From NCBI RefSeq assembly GCF_004745805.1, contig NZ_SRLQ01000017.1:150946-214945 (forward strand): DNA of 64,000 bases. Reading direction: 5' to 3'. Shown piece after piece: positions 8,400 to 17,298 of the stretch. How positions within the stretch are numbered: position 1 is the first letter of the stretch; every line of letters starts with the position of its first letter. A program made the translations under genes and the position numbers. Below the pieces are notes generated by a model. The model was not told the DNA's origin. It saw only the letters and a list, made by a program, of their open reading frames with translations, and made no database searches. Source of the DNA: Mycolicibacterium sp. CH28. GTDB taxonomy: Bacteria; Actinomycetota; Actinomycetes; Mycobacteriales; Mycobacteriaceae.

Positions 8400-9632
8400 A
8401 TGGACCTGTCGTGGTCGGCGCAGGATCAGCAGTTCCAGGATGAGGTGCGGGCCTTCCTCGACGAGAAGCTCACGCCGGACCTTCGCCAGGCGGGACGGCT
8501 GATGACCAGTGTCTACGCCGATCACGAGGCCAGCATGGCCTGGCAGGCGATCCTGCACGAGCGCGGTTGGGCGGCACCGGCCTGGCCGGTCGAGTACGGC
8601 GGCTGCGACTGGACGCTGACCCAGCACTACATCTTCAGCCGGGAGTCGACCCTGGCCGGGGCGCCGTCGCTGTCACCGATGGGCATCCGGATGGTGGCCC
8701 ACGCGATCATCGCCTACGGCACGCCTGAGCAGAAGGACTACTTCCTGCCGCGCATCCTCACCGGTGAGGTGTTCTTCTGCCAGGGTTACTCCGAACCCGA
8801 GGCGGGCTCAGACCTGGCGGCGCTGTCGATGACAGCGGTGGACGACGGTACCGACCTGATCTGCACCGGCAGCAAGATCTGGACCACCCATGCCGGCGAA
8901 GCCAATTGGATCTTCGCGCTGGTGCGGACAGCGCGTTCGGCCAAGAAACAACAGGGCATCACCTTCGTCCTGATCGACATGACCTCACCCGGTATTGAGA
9001 TCCGGCCGCTGGTGATGACCTCCGGCGAGAAGGTGCAGAACCAGATCTTCTTCGACGCTGTCCGAGTGCCCAAGGCGAATGTGATCGGCCAGATCGACGA
9101 GGGCTGGACGGTGGCCAAGTACCTGCTGGAATTCGAACGCGGGGGCGGTGCAACGGCACCGGCGCTGCAGGTGATGGCCGAGTCGATCGCCACCGCGGCC
9201 ACCGAACAGCCAGGGCCCGCCGGGGGCGCACTGATCGACGACCCCGCCTTCGCCGCGAAACTCGCCGATGTCCGCATCCGCACCGAGGTGCTGGAGATCC
9301 TCGAATACCGGGTCCTGACAGCGGTTGCCGAAGGCCGCAACCCAGGCGCAGCGTCGTCGATGTTGAAGATCCTGTCCACCGAGCTCTCCCAGGCCATCAC
9401 CGAACTGGCCATGGAAGCGGCGGGTCCGCGCGGGCGGGTGTACCAGCCGCACGGCACCCGACCCGGCGGCCCCGTCGCCGACTTCGAGCCACCCCCCGAC
9501 GGCTACCTCAGCGGCCAGGCGTGGCAGGCGGTGGCGCCGCTGCGCTACTTCAACGATCGGGCCGGATCGATCTATGCCGGCAGCAACGAGATTCAGCGCA
9601 ATATCCTGGCCAAGGCGACTCTGGGGCTGTAA
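8400..9632 (+). CDS. Acyl-CoA dehydrogenase (FadE), large subunit of a likely heteromeric enzyme
   Basis: A 410-residue flavin acyl-CoA dehydrogenase. ATG at 8400 is chosen because it follows a GAGGGG ribosome-binding site; the frame stays open upstream without similarity. At the C-terminus, where MCAD-type enzymes carry the catalytic Glu (YEG), this protein reads YAGSNEIQRN. A Glu lies at residue 246 (LEFERGG), the position used by isovaleryl-CoA dehydrogenase and reported for cholesterol-type FadE26. The stop overlaps the start of a second FadE (TAATG), which suggests an alpha2-beta2 enzyme for a bulky acyl-CoA. Confidence 0.88.
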   Translation: MDLSWSAQDQQFQDEVRAFLDEKLTPDLRQAGRLMTSVYADHEASMAWQAILHERGWAAPAWPVEYGGCDWTLTQHYIFSRESTLAGAPSLSPMGIRMVAHAIIAYGTPEQKDYFLPRILTGEVFFCQGYSEPEAGSDLAALSMTAVDDGTDLICTGSKIWTTHAGEANWIFALVRTARSAKKQQGITFVLIDMTSPGIEIRPLVMTSGEKVQNQIFFDAVRVPKANVIGQIDEGWTVAKYLLEFERGGGATAPALQVMAESIATAATEQPGPAGGALIDDPAFAAKLADVRIRTEVLEILEYRVLTAVAEGRNPGAASSMLKILSTELSQAITELAMEAAGPRGRVYQPHGTRPGGPVADFEPPPDGYLSGQAWQAVAPLRYFNDRAGSIYAGSNEIQRNILAKATLGL

Positions 9633-10756
9633 TGGACTTCAATCTGAGCAAGGAACAAGAACTCCTACGCGACGGCCTTGGCAAGTTCCTGGCTTCCCGC
9701 TACGACCTGGAGAAGAGCCGCACCGCGGCCAAGCTGGGTCCGGGCTGGCAACCAGAGGTCTGGCGTGGTTTCGCCGACGAACTGGGCATCCTCGGTGCCG
9801 CACTTCCCGAATCAGTCGGTGGAATCGGCGGGGGCCCGGTCGAACTCATGGTCATCGCCGAGGAATTGGGTCGGGCGCTGGTGATCGAGCCGTTCATCGA
9901 CACCGTGGTGCTGGCGGCGGGACTTCTGCACCGGGCCGGCGGCCCGGCGGCAACGGCACTGCTGGAGCGCATCATCGAGGGCACCGCCATCGTCGCCCTC
10001 GCCGGCACCGAGGCCGATGATCACCAGGTCGCGACCCGAGCCGTCCGGGACGGATCGGATTGGGTGCTCACCGGCGCCAAGGCAGTCGTCGTCGCCGCAC
10101 CGCTGGCCACCCACCTGCTCATCACCGCGCGCGGCGAAGGCGATGAACAGGAACGACTTTCGCTGTTCCTGACGGAATTCGACCCGGCCGCGCCGCCGCC
10201 GGGCGTGACCGTCCACAGCTACCGGACGATCGACGACCGGCGTGCCGCCGACCTGATGCTGGACGGGTTGCGGCTGCCCGCCGGGGCATTACTGGACGGC
10301 GACGCCCGGTCGTCGCTGGCCCAGGCTCGCGATGAGGGGGCGACCGCGGTATGCGCCGAAGCGGTCGGCGCCATGCGAAAGGTGCTCTCCGATACCGTCG
10401 AATACTGCAAGCAGCGCCAGCAGTTCGGTCAGCCGATCGGCAATTTCCAGGTTCTGCAACATCGCATGGTCGACATGTACATGGAACTCGAGCAGGCCGT
10501 CGCTGCGGAGTACCTCGCCGTGCTCAACCTGCAGGCCGAGCCGCATGTTCGCGCACGCGCGGTGTCGGCGGCCAAGGCCACGATCGGGCGGGCGGCACGG
10601 TTCGTCGGCCAGAACGCCGTCCAGCTGCACGGCGGTATGGGGATGACCGAGGAACTGGCCATCGGCCACTACTTCAAACGGCTCACCGCACTGCAGTACG
10701 AGTTCGGAACCACCGACTTCCACCGCGCGCGGTACGCGAAACTGACCCGACCCTAA
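9632..10756 (+). CDS. Acyl-CoA dehydrogenase (FadE), partner subunit
   Basis: A 374-residue acyl-CoA dehydrogenase-fold protein starting inside the stop of the first FadE gene. It carries the family helix QFGQPIGNFQVLQHRMVDMY and the QLHGGMGMTEEL motif near the C-terminus. It has no YEG-type Glu, ending instead in FGTTDFHRARYAKL, as in the shorter subunits of mycobacterial heteromeric FadE pairs. Pairing and overlap argue that the two proteins assemble together. The substrate is unknown; steroid side chains or branched acyl-CoAs are possibilities from family knowledge. Confidence 0.86.
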   Translation: MDFNLSKEQELLRDGLGKFLASRYDLEKSRTAAKLGPGWQPEVWRGFADELGILGAALPESVGGIGGGPVELMVIAEELGRALVIEPFIDTVVLAAGLLHRAGGPAATALLERIIEGTAIVALAGTEADDHQVATRAVRDGSDWVLTGAKAVVVAAPLATHLLITARGEGDEQERLSLFLTEFDPAAPPPGVTVHSYRTIDDRRAADLMLDGLRLPAGALLDGDARSSLAQARDEGATAVCAEAVGAMRKVLSDTVEYCKQRQQFGQPIGNFQVLQHRMVDMYMELEQAVAAEYLAVLNLQAEPHVRARAVSAAKATIGRAARFVGQNAVQLHGGMGMTEELAIGHYFKRLTALQYEFGTTDFHRARYAKLTRP

Positions 10757-10759
10757 TAT

Positions 10760-10814
10760 CTTTCGCCTTCCAGGCGGGCTAGCTCGAGCACGATGCTCCC
10801 CGCCGGAGCGAAAG
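10760..10814. terminator. Imperfect hairpin between convergent genes, likely bidirectional terminator
   Basis: CTTTCGC (10760-10766) pairs with GCGAAAG (10808-10814), and inside it GGCGGG (10773-10778) pairs with CCCGCC (10799-10804). The structure fills the space between the convergent FadE and LLM oxidoreductase stops. There is no U tract, as is usual for mycobacterial terminators. Confidence 0.5.
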
Positions 10815-10868
10815 TGACCTCCGCCTAGGCGCTGCGGAACGGGTTGGCGTGCAGGCGGCGAGACGTCG

Positions 10869-11747
10869 TTAGCCCAGTGACGCCAGCTGAGGGATCACCT
10901 CTTCACCGAGGCGGGCCACGTAGCCGACGGGATCCGAGATTCCGGTGAAGACACCGATGTTGACCATGTCGATACCGAGTGCGGCGTAGCTCTCCATGGC
11001 CCGCATGAACGCGGCCGGATCGGTGAACGGCTCGGTGCGATGACCAAGGCCGAGTGTCATACGGATCTCATCAGGATCACGTCCCGCGGCGTCGCAATGC
11101 CGGTGAAGGACATCGATCTTGTGCTTCAGCACCTCGGCATCCTCGGTGACGCTGTTCCATACGTCGGCGTAATGGGCGACCAGACGCAGCGTCTTCTTTT
11201 CACCGTCCCCGCCGATGACGATGGGTGGACGCCGGATCGGTTGGGGTTGGCAGATCGTCTCCGCGAGCTGGTAATGCCGTCCCTGGTAGGGGCCATCGTC
11301 GGCGCTCCACATCTGTGCGCAAATCTGGAGGGTCTCTTCGAGCATTTCAAATCGTTGCCCAAGCGGAGGGTAGGGCACACCGAGCCCCACATGCTCGCGC
11401 TCATACCATGCCGCACCGATGCCGAACATTGAACGTCCCTGCGACAGAACATCCAGCGTTGCAACAATTTTCGCAAGAATTCCGGGGTATCGGTAGGTCA
11501 CCCCGGTCACCAACAGACTGAGGTCGATCTTCTCGGTCTCTGCGGCAAGAAAGCCCAGCGATGTATATCCCTCCAGGAACGGGTTTTCCGCCGGAGCATC
11601 GACGGCCTGCATCTGGAAGAAGTGATCGGCCAGCGTGAACAGCGTGGCACCAGCTTGTTCTGCAGTCCGAGCAACGGTCGCCAACGTCGGGCCCAGCTTC
11701 TCCGGGGCACCTGGAAGGAAGTCGACGAAGTGTATTCCTGTTTCCAT
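10869..11747 (-). CDS. LLM-class F420-dependent oxidoreductase
   Basis: A 292-residue luciferase-like TIM-barrel oxidoreductase of the F420-dependent type. It has the TLADHF segment (about residues 38-43), a GIGAAW motif after the substrate-binding region (about residues 110-115) and PIVIGGDGEKKTLRL (about residues 177-191). ATG at 11747 is preceded by GAGAGGA; the frame remains open for 300 bases upstream without family resemblance. It lies downstream of a MarR gene on the same strand with 169 bp between. The substrate is unknown. FMN use instead of F420 cannot be excluded. Confidence 0.85.
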   Translation of the reverse strand: METGIHFVDFLPGAPEKLGPTLATVARTAEQAGATLFTLADHFFQMQAVDAPAENPFLEGYTSLGFLAAETEKIDLSLLVTGVTYRYPGILAKIVATLDVLSQGRSMFGIGAAWYEREHVGLGVPYPPLGQRFEMLEETLQICAQMWSADDGPYQGRHYQLAETICQPQPIRRPPIVIGGDGEKKTLRLVAHYADVWNSVTEDAEVLKHKIDVLHRHCDAAGRDPDEIRMTLGLGHRTEPFTDPAAFMRAMESYAALGIDMVNIGVFTGISDPVGYVARLGEEVIPQLASLG

Positions 11748-11916
11748 GGTTAGGCCTGTCCTCTCATCGGGGTTGTACGTGGTCTCACGATCCATCAGCA
11801 CTACCCGGCCGCCAGGCGGCGACCCTTTGTTCACCACTCCCGCGCAATTCGACGCGGACCCGTTCACGTCGGCGCCGAGGACCGCGCGTACTGCGGCTAT
11901 CCCGTCGCCGTGTCCA

Positions 11917-12354
11917 TCAGAGCCGATCTCCCAGACGACCGAGGAGCGGCGCTGCCTGGGCAAGGGCGCGCAGCTCGTCGTCGGTGAACTCCTCGGCGAG
12001 CACCTGTGCGAACAGTCGTGTTCGCGCATCCCGCTTGTGCCGCACAAGCTTCACACCCGAACTGGTCAGCGACATGACGATGCGCCGACCATCGCTGGGA
12101 TCGGGTTGACGCTGCACCAGGCCTTGTGTTTCCAGAGCGGCGAGGGTGACCCTCATCGCCTGCGGACTGATCTGCTCGACGCGCGCCAGCTCGGCCGCCG
12201 AGGCAGGACCGCCCCGGTCCAGTCGCGAGAGAGCCGCACGCTCGGGCAAGGTGAGTTGACCGGGCACCTGGAGCCGCTTGATCCGGCGCACAATCAGGGC
12301 GATGTCGCGATACAGCTGCGCCCCTAGCTCGTTCACGTCGGGCGATTGGGCCAT
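11917..12354 (-). CDS. MarR-family transcriptional regulator
   Basis: A 145-residue winged-helix regulator with the MarR recognition region (SAAELARVEQISPQAMRVTL, about residues 52-71) and the wing DPSDGRRIVMSLT (about residues 85-97). The ATG sits 6 bases after a TAGGTT -10 box, so the transcript is probably leaderless. A divergent transporter fusion is driven from a mirror-image promoter with the same palindromic spacer, so the protein very likely represses both genes and responds to a compound exported or hydrolysed by the fusion protein. Confidence 0.9.
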   Translation of the reverse strand: MAQSPDVNELGAQLYRDIALIVRRIKRLQVPGQLTLPERAALSRLDRGGPASAAELARVEQISPQAMRVTLAALETQGLVQRQPDPSDGRRIVMSLTSSGVKLVRHKRDARTRLFAQVLAEEFTDDELRALAQAAPLLGRLGDRL

Positions 12355-12360
12355 ATAAAC

Positions 12361-12391
12361 AACCTAGATTGCGCAATTATCATTGTCAATC
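12361..12391 (-). promoter_or_regulatory. Promoter and operator of the MarR gene
   Basis: On the minus strand TTGACA (12389-12384) and TAGGTT (12366-12361) are separated by exactly 17 bp. The spacer contains the palindrome TTGCGCAA. The start codon follows 6 bases later, which implies a leaderless message. The segment matches the copy at 12529-12559 in inverted orientation at 25 of 31 positions. Confidence 0.7.
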
Positions 12392-12762
12392 CTGGATGAT
12401 CCGGATTCCCAGTTCAAGACCGTGCGCGCGGTACGGCCGAGGATCCATGACTTTTCGTCTTCCGAGAGGGACGGACAGTCCCGGACGGCGAAGAGGCTCT
12501 CGCCATCGCGGTCGAGTCCATCAACTCCGATTGACAATCTATGTTGCGCAATTTAGGTTGTCAATTGTCGCGATGCCGGCGACGGTGACGTCACGAAACC
12601 CCTGTCCCCCAGGTGCACCCGAGTGGATCACCTGCACGCGGGCCAAGGCGTCGAGGACACGGAGGCGGGTCGCATGTTGCAGATCGGGGAAACGGGGCGC
12701 CGCAACGGCCCTCTTCCCACTACCAACGGCCTGCTGCCCTGCTCAGACTCGGTCCGGCTGCC
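12392..12762 (+). promoter_or_regulatory. Divergent intergenic region and 5' leader of the MFS fusion
   Basis: The forward promoter is TTGACA (12531-12536), a 17-bp spacer with TTGCGCAA, and TAGGTT (12554-12559), the mirror image of the MarR promoter; an extra TTGTCAAT half-site follows. An ATG at 12573 opens a 70-codon frame ending at 12785 that overlaps the transporter start. It resembles nothing known and may be non-coding leader. Nothing else was recognised between 12392 and 12528. Confidence 0.6.
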
Positions 12763-14883
12763 ATGACACCAGCCCGCCGCGGTGAGGACGGTAGCTCCGT
12801 CCGGGCGACCGATGAACATCGGCCGATGGCAGACCGGGTTCGCCGGTGGCTGAGTCCTGACGATGGGTTCGACCGCACGTTGATCGCACCCCTGGTGTCT
12901 GGTGCGGTGTTGAACCCGATCAACTCCACCATCGTGTCCGTTGCGCTGGTGCCGATCGGGGTCGCCTTCGGTGAGCCACCCGCGGCGACGGCATGGTTGA
13001 TCTCAGCGCTGTACCTGGCTACCGCCGTCGGTCAGCCGGTCGTCGGCCGGCTGATCGATACTTTCGGACCGCGACGTCTGTTTCTTCCAGCGACAGCCCT
13101 CGTCGGCGTTGCCGGTCTCATCGGCACGGCGGCTCCGAACTTGACCGTGTTGATCGTGGCCCGGGCCGTCCTGGGATTCGGCACCTGCGCGGGTTACCCC
13201 GCCGCCATGCGCCTGATCCACGACGAAGCCGACCGCACAGGCAAGGACAGCCCCGCCGTAGTGCTGACCATCCTGGCAATCGCGACGCAGACCATCTCCG
13301 TGGTCGGTCCCGCACTGGGTGGGCTGCTGATTGGACTGGGCGGATGGCGAGCGACCCTGGCCGTCAACATCCCCTTCGCCGCGGTGGCCTTCGTACTCGG
13401 GTGGCGACGCTTACCCAGAGATCATCCTCGTGGTCGCAGCGGCGACAACAACCTCGACCTCGACATCGCTGGCATGGCCTTGTTCGCGGGCACGCTGGTC
13501 GCACTGTTGCTCTTCCTGATGAACCCCCATGCCAACTCCTGGTACTTGCTCGTCATCTGCGGCACCGCCGCAATCGGTTTCGTGGTGCGCGAACTACGCC
13601 ACCACGACCCGTTCATCGACGTACGAGTACTAGGCGCCAACGTGCCACTCATGCTCACCTACGTTCGAACATTGTTGGCCTACGTCGTGTCCTACAGCGT
13701 GCTCTACGGCATCAGCCAGTGGCTGCAGGACGGACGCGGCCTGCCCGCCAGCCAGGCCGGCCTGGTGACGCTACCTGTGTTCGTCACCGGAATCGTCGTC
13801 TCCGCGGTCACCGGACGCCGCGAAGAGTTGCGCGGCAAACTGATCTTCGCTGCCCTCGGGCAGGTCGTCGCGTGTGCGCTGCTTCTGCTGCTGCACCCCG
13901 CCAGCCCAATATGGGTGCTCGTCGTGGTCATGCTGATCTTCGGCATCCCGCAGGGTTTGAACAGCATCGCGCTGCAGAACGCGGTCTATCGACAAGCCGA
14001 CCCCGACGACATCGGGGCCGCCGCGGGTCTGCTGCGAACCTTCGGCTATCTCGGAGCCATCATCGCCTCCGCCGCCCAGGGCGGCTTCTACGGCCGACAC
14101 GCCGACACCGTCGGAATGCACCACCTAGCCATGTTCCTCGTCGGTGTCAGCCTCGCGTTCCTTCTGATCAACGTGCTCGACCGGTCGCTGACGCGCACTA
14201 CCAAGGCGGCTACCGACGGCCCATCAACACAACCCGGGAAGGGTAACCGCGTGACCCACCACCACCTCGATCTCGATCCGCGCCGCACCGCATTGCTCGT
14301 CATGGACTACCAGGGCGGCCTCGTCGACCGCCTCCCGGCAGCCCTGGCCTTGCTCGACCACGTCGCGACCGCCGTCCTCGTCGTCCGCGCGCGTGGCGGG
14401 CACATCGTCTGGGTCCGAATGGGATTCGACGACGACGAGTTCGATGCCATTCCACCCCTGAGCATCATGGCGCGTGCGGCAACACCGAACCGCCGCCTCG
14501 AGTTGCACGCCGACGCCGCGGCAACGCAGATTCACCACCGGCTCAGCCCACAGCCGGACGACATCACCGTCCGAAAGACCCGCGTCGGCGCCTTCAGCAC
14601 CACCGACCTCGACCAGCGACTCAAAGCCCGCGCGATCACCACCGTCATCTTGGCTGGCATCAGCACCAGCGGCGTCGTGCTGAGTACGGTGCGTGAGGCG
14701 ATGGACCTCGACTACGAGATCATCGTTCTCAACGACGCCTCCGCCGACCAGGACCCGGCCGTCCACGACTTCCTCACCGACGTGATCTTTCCCCGGCACA
14801 CAGCCGTCATCGACGTCGCCGACCTTGGCGGCCTGTTCCCGGCAGAACCACGGCCGGCACCTGCTGCTGCCGAACACAACTGA
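12763..14883 (+). CDS. MFS drug-type transporter fused to an isochorismatase-fold domain
   Basis: A continuous 706-residue frame. The N-terminal part (to about residue 480) is a 14-helix MFS transporter of the EmrB/QacA type, with the RLIDTFGPRRLFL loop between helices. The C-terminal part (about residues 490-690) is an isochorismatase-like hydrolase with Asp in LVMDYQGG and Lys in VRKTRVGAF, but the nucleophile position reads GISTSGVV, with no Cys. There is no stop between them. A GTG at 14251 with GGGAAGGG seven bases upstream could also make the hydrolase separately. ATG at 12763 is preferred; 12826 is an alternative. Probable role: efflux coupled to hydrolysis of a small compound, under MarR control. 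Confidence 0.8.
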   Translation: MTPARRGEDGSSVRATDEHRPMADRVRRWLSPDDGFDRTLIAPLVSGAVLNPINSTIVSVALVPIGVAFGEPPAATAWLISALYLATAVGQPVVGRLIDTFGPRRLFLPATALVGVAGLIGTAAPNLTVLIVARAVLGFGTCAGYPAAMRLIHDEADRTGKDSPAVVLTILAIATQTISVVGPALGGLLIGLGGWRATLAVNIPFAAVAFVLGWRRLPRDHPRGRSGDNNLDLDIAGMALFAGTLVALLLFLMNPHANSWYLLVICGTAAIGFVVRELRHHDPFIDVRVLGANVPLMLTYVRTLLAYVVSYSVLYGISQWLQDGRGLPASQAGLVTLPVFVTGIVVSAVTGRREELRGKLIFAALGQVVACALLLLLHPASPIWVLVVVMLIFGIPQGLNSIALQNAVYRQADPDDIGAAAGLLRTFGYLGAIIASAAQGGFYGRHADTVGMHHLAMFLVGVSLAFLLINVLDRSLTRTTKAATDGPSTQPGKGNRVTHHHLDLDPRRTALLVMDYQGGLVDRLPAALALLDHVATAVLVVRARGGHIVWVRMGFDDDEFDAIPPLSIMARAATPNRRLELHADAAATQIHHRLSPQPDDITVRKTRVGAFSTTDLDQRLKARAITTVILAGISTSGVVLSTVREAMDLDYEIIVLNDASADQDPAVHDFLTDVIFPRHTAVIDVADLGGLFPAEPRPAPAAAEHN

Positions 14884-14887
14884 CACC

Positions 14888-15598
14888 ATGACGATCCCGA
14901 GAAGGGCTCTTGCTCAGGCGATCCCGTGCGTAGCGGCAGCGACGATCGCGATGAGCTGCAGTCACAGTCCTACGCCGCCGGCACCGGTGCACAGCGCTCC
15001 GGACGCCCCCAGGCACAGCACTTTCACCCTGGACCCGAAGCGCACCGCGTTGTTGGTGATGGATATGCAACGGGCCGTCATCGGCATGGCCGGCCAACCC
15101 GCCCAAACAACGCTGATGAATACCGCCGCCGCTGAACGCGCCAGCCGACGCGCCGGGGTGAGCGTCATCTTCGTCGAGACCGCCTTCGCCCCGGGCTATC
15201 CCGAAGTGTCGCCGCGCAACAAGACCTTCGCCGGCATCCCCGGCACCGGAAAAATGATCGAGGGAAGTCCCGAATCCCGGCTGGACGATCAGATCGCTCC
15301 CGTCGGAGACGAACCCGTCATCGTCAAGCACGAAGTAGGCGCGCTCAGCGCTCCGGCGCTTCGGGCTCTGTTGCGCGCCAGAAACATCGACACTGTGGTG
15401 TTGACGGGCATCGCCACGAGCGGCGTCGTGACATCGACAGCCCTGGCCGCCGCCGACCTCGACTACCGGGTGATCGTGCTGGCCGACTGCGTCACGGACT
15501 CCGACCCGGAGGTCAACCGTGTTCTGCTGGACAAAGTACTGCCCATCGAGGCCGACGTCGTCGACTCCACTCAATACGCGCGCGCATTGAGTCAATGA
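14888..15598 (+). CDS. Exported isochorismatase-fold protein
   Basis: A 236-residue protein beginning 4 bp after the fusion gene. It has an export signal (MTIPRRALAQAIPCVAAATI) ending near AMSC, a weak lipobox, then a Pro/Ala linker and an isochorismatase-like domain from about residue 45. Asp (LVMDMQRA) and Lys (IVKHEVGAL) of the catalytic set are present, but the Cys position reads GIATSGVV. It is a paralogue of the C-terminal domain of the preceding protein, so the operon makes one membrane-tethered and one exported copy. The substrate is unknown. Confidence 0.8.
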   Translation: MTIPRRALAQAIPCVAAATIAMSCSHSPTPPAPVHSAPDAPRHSTFTLDPKRTALLVMDMQRAVIGMAGQPAQTTLMNTAAAERASRRAGVSVIFVETAFAPGYPEVSPRNKTFAGIPGTGKMIEGSPESRLDDQIAPVGDEPVIVKHEVGALSAPALRALLRARNIDTVVLTGIATSGVVTSTALAAADLDYRVIVLADCVTDSDPEVNRVLLDKVLPIEADVVDSTQYARALSQ

Positions 15599-15689
15599 GC
15601 ACCGCAGATCACAGTAGTCGGCTGACCCGAAGAACCACCCGCGCTTGTCGGCTGTCTGGTTTGTCGGGTTACCCGAAACTAACTCGCCC

Positions 15690-16529
15690 CTAAGTCCTTT
15701 CGGCGGCGACCCGGGCGCGCTCGCGCATCGAGGCGACCACGCCGCCATCGTTGAGAATGTCGGTACCGGTGAGGTAACCGGCGCGGTCACCGGCGCAGAA
15801 GGCCAATAGCTGCGCCATTTCCTCGGCCGTTCCCCAGCGCGACACGGCAGCGTCGGCGACCATCGCGCCGGCACCGGCCTGCTCCTCCAGCCGGCCCATC
15901 TCGGTGTCGACCGACCCCGGGGAAACCGAGACGATGCGCAGCCCTCGCCCATTGAACCGTTCGGTCTGCGACGTGCTGTACCACCTGACGAAGGCCTTGC
16001 TGATGCTGTAGGCCAACCCCGAACGCATCGCCTCGCCGGCGATGTCGCAGGCCGCCTGCATCTCGGCGCGGAACCGGGATTGATCGGTGCCTGCCAGGTC
16101 GAAACACCTGGCCGGGACAAGTTCCTCGGGGACCAGATAGGACGCCATCGACGCGACGTTGACGATCGCGGCACCCGGGCCCGCCGAGGCGAAGAAGACC
16201 TCGTTGACGTTGAGCGTGCCGAGCGCATTGGTCGTCACGATGTAGTCGGCACTGCCCATGCTCGGACTGACGCCGGCGGTATGGATGACCGATGCGATCG
16301 GGCCGAGGTCGGTTGCCGTGGCGAACAGTCGCTCGACGGCAGCCCGGTCGGTGACGTCGCAATGGAGCGCGGTCGCGGTGATACCGAGATCGCCCAGCGC
16401 GGCCACGGCGGCGTCGAGCCGATCTTGTCTGACATCGCAGAGCACCAGTCGGTGATCTGCGCCGATGATCTTCGCAGTGGCCAGGCCCATGCCGCCGGCG
16501 CCGCCGGTGATTACCGAAACCCGAGTCAT
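15690..16529 (-). CDS. Short-chain dehydrogenase/reductase
   Basis: A 279-residue SDR with the cofactor motif GGAGGMGLA (about residues 9-17), the dinucleotide-specificity region LCDVRQDRL, and catalytic YSISK. The C-terminus reads GTDILNDGGVVASM. ATG at 16529 gives the usual SDR N-terminus (MTRVSVITGG); the frame extends upstream without similarity. An insertion around PARCFDLAGTDQSRFRAEM enlarges the substrate region, as in bile-acid or steroid-type SDRs. It stands alone between two plus-strand units; no pathway can be assigned. Confidence 0.85.
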   Translation of the reverse strand: MTRVSVITGGAGGMGLATAKIIGADHRLVLCDVRQDRLDAAVAALGDLGITATALHCDVTDRAAVERLFATATDLGPIASVIHTAGVSPSMGSADYIVTTNALGTLNVNEVFFASAGPGAAIVNVASMASYLVPEELVPARCFDLAGTDQSRFRAEMQAACDIAGEAMRSGLAYSISKAFVRWYSTSQTERFNGRGLRIVSVSPGSVDTEMGRLEEQAGAGAMVADAAVSRWGTAEEMAQLLAFCAGDRAGYLTGTDILNDGGVVASMRERARVAAERT

Positions 16530-16653
16530 GCCCGGACGGTATACGGCCACGCGGGCACCGTTGTCAGCCAGGCCCGTCAGAAACTCGTCACCGCCATCCG
16601 CCTGACAATCCGGGCCCCGATGGCTTGACTGGAGTGTGGAAGGGAGTGTGCGC

Positions 16654-17286
16654 ATGCTGAACAAGATCGCCGGCGTCGCGGCCCAGGTCGCCGAGGCCGG
16701 GGGCTCGATCGTCGGGATCCGGCACGGCACCGAGGAGGCGGCTTTCACCGTGGAACGTGAGTTCGACGGCGTGCAGCTCCGGCGGTATGGGCCGCGGGTG
16801 GCCGCCGAGACCACCGTCGCCACCGACGAGGAGTCCGCCCGTAACGAGGGTTTTCGCCGACTGGCTCGCTATATCTTCGGCGCCAACTCCGGCAAAGACA
16901 CGATCGCGATGACCACCCCAGTGGCCCAACAACCCAGCGAGAAGATCGCGATGACCGCCCCGGTGGCCACCCAGCAGACCCCCTCCGGCGAATGGGTCAT
17001 CCGGTTCTTCGTGCCCTCGAAGTACACCCTGGCGACGCTGCCCATCCCGAACGACGACCGGGTCCGGCTGGTGCCAGTGCCCGGCGAGACGGTGGCGGTG
17101 CTGCGGTTCAATGGATCGATCGAGCCGGAAGCGGTCGCGACGCGCACCAGGCAGCTGATAGAGACGTTGTATCGCAACGGTATTGAACCGGTCGGCAATC
17201 CGCTGGCCTGGTTCTACGACCCGCCATGGACGCTGCCGTTCTGTCGTCGCAACGAAGTTGTGGTGGGCGTGGCTGCGAATACGTGA
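16654..17286 (+). CDS. SOUL family heme-binding protein
   Basis: A 210-residue SOUL/HBP domain protein. It has the typical opening EREFDGVQLRRYGPRVAAET (about residues 36-55), two AMTxPV repeats (IAMTTPVAQ and IAMTAPVAT) and WFYDPPWTLPFCRRNEV near the end. ATG at 16654 follows an AGGGAG ribosome-binding site; a GTG at 16636 is less likely. Family members bind heme or porphyrins, but a role in mycobacteria is not established. It lies 12 bp before a mycolic-acid-type methyltransferase and is likely co-transcribed with it. Confidence 0.88.
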   Translation: MLNKIAGVAAQVAEAGGSIVGIRHGTEEAAFTVEREFDGVQLRRYGPRVAAETTVATDEESARNEGFRRLARYIFGANSGKDTIAMTTPVAQQPSEKIAMTAPVATQQTPSGEWVIRFFVPSKYTLATLPIPNDDRVRLVPVPGETVAVLRFNGSIEPEAVATRTRQLIETLYRNGIEPVGNPLAWFYDPPWTLPFCRRNEVVVGVAANT

Positions 17287-17298
17287 TTAGGTGAACGC

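Noticed and set aside
12573..12785. A 70-codon ORF at the start of the MFS leader
   Set aside because: It is close to the promoter, but composition is Arg/Pro/Cys-rich without family resemblance and it overlaps the transporter start; kept only as part of the leader.
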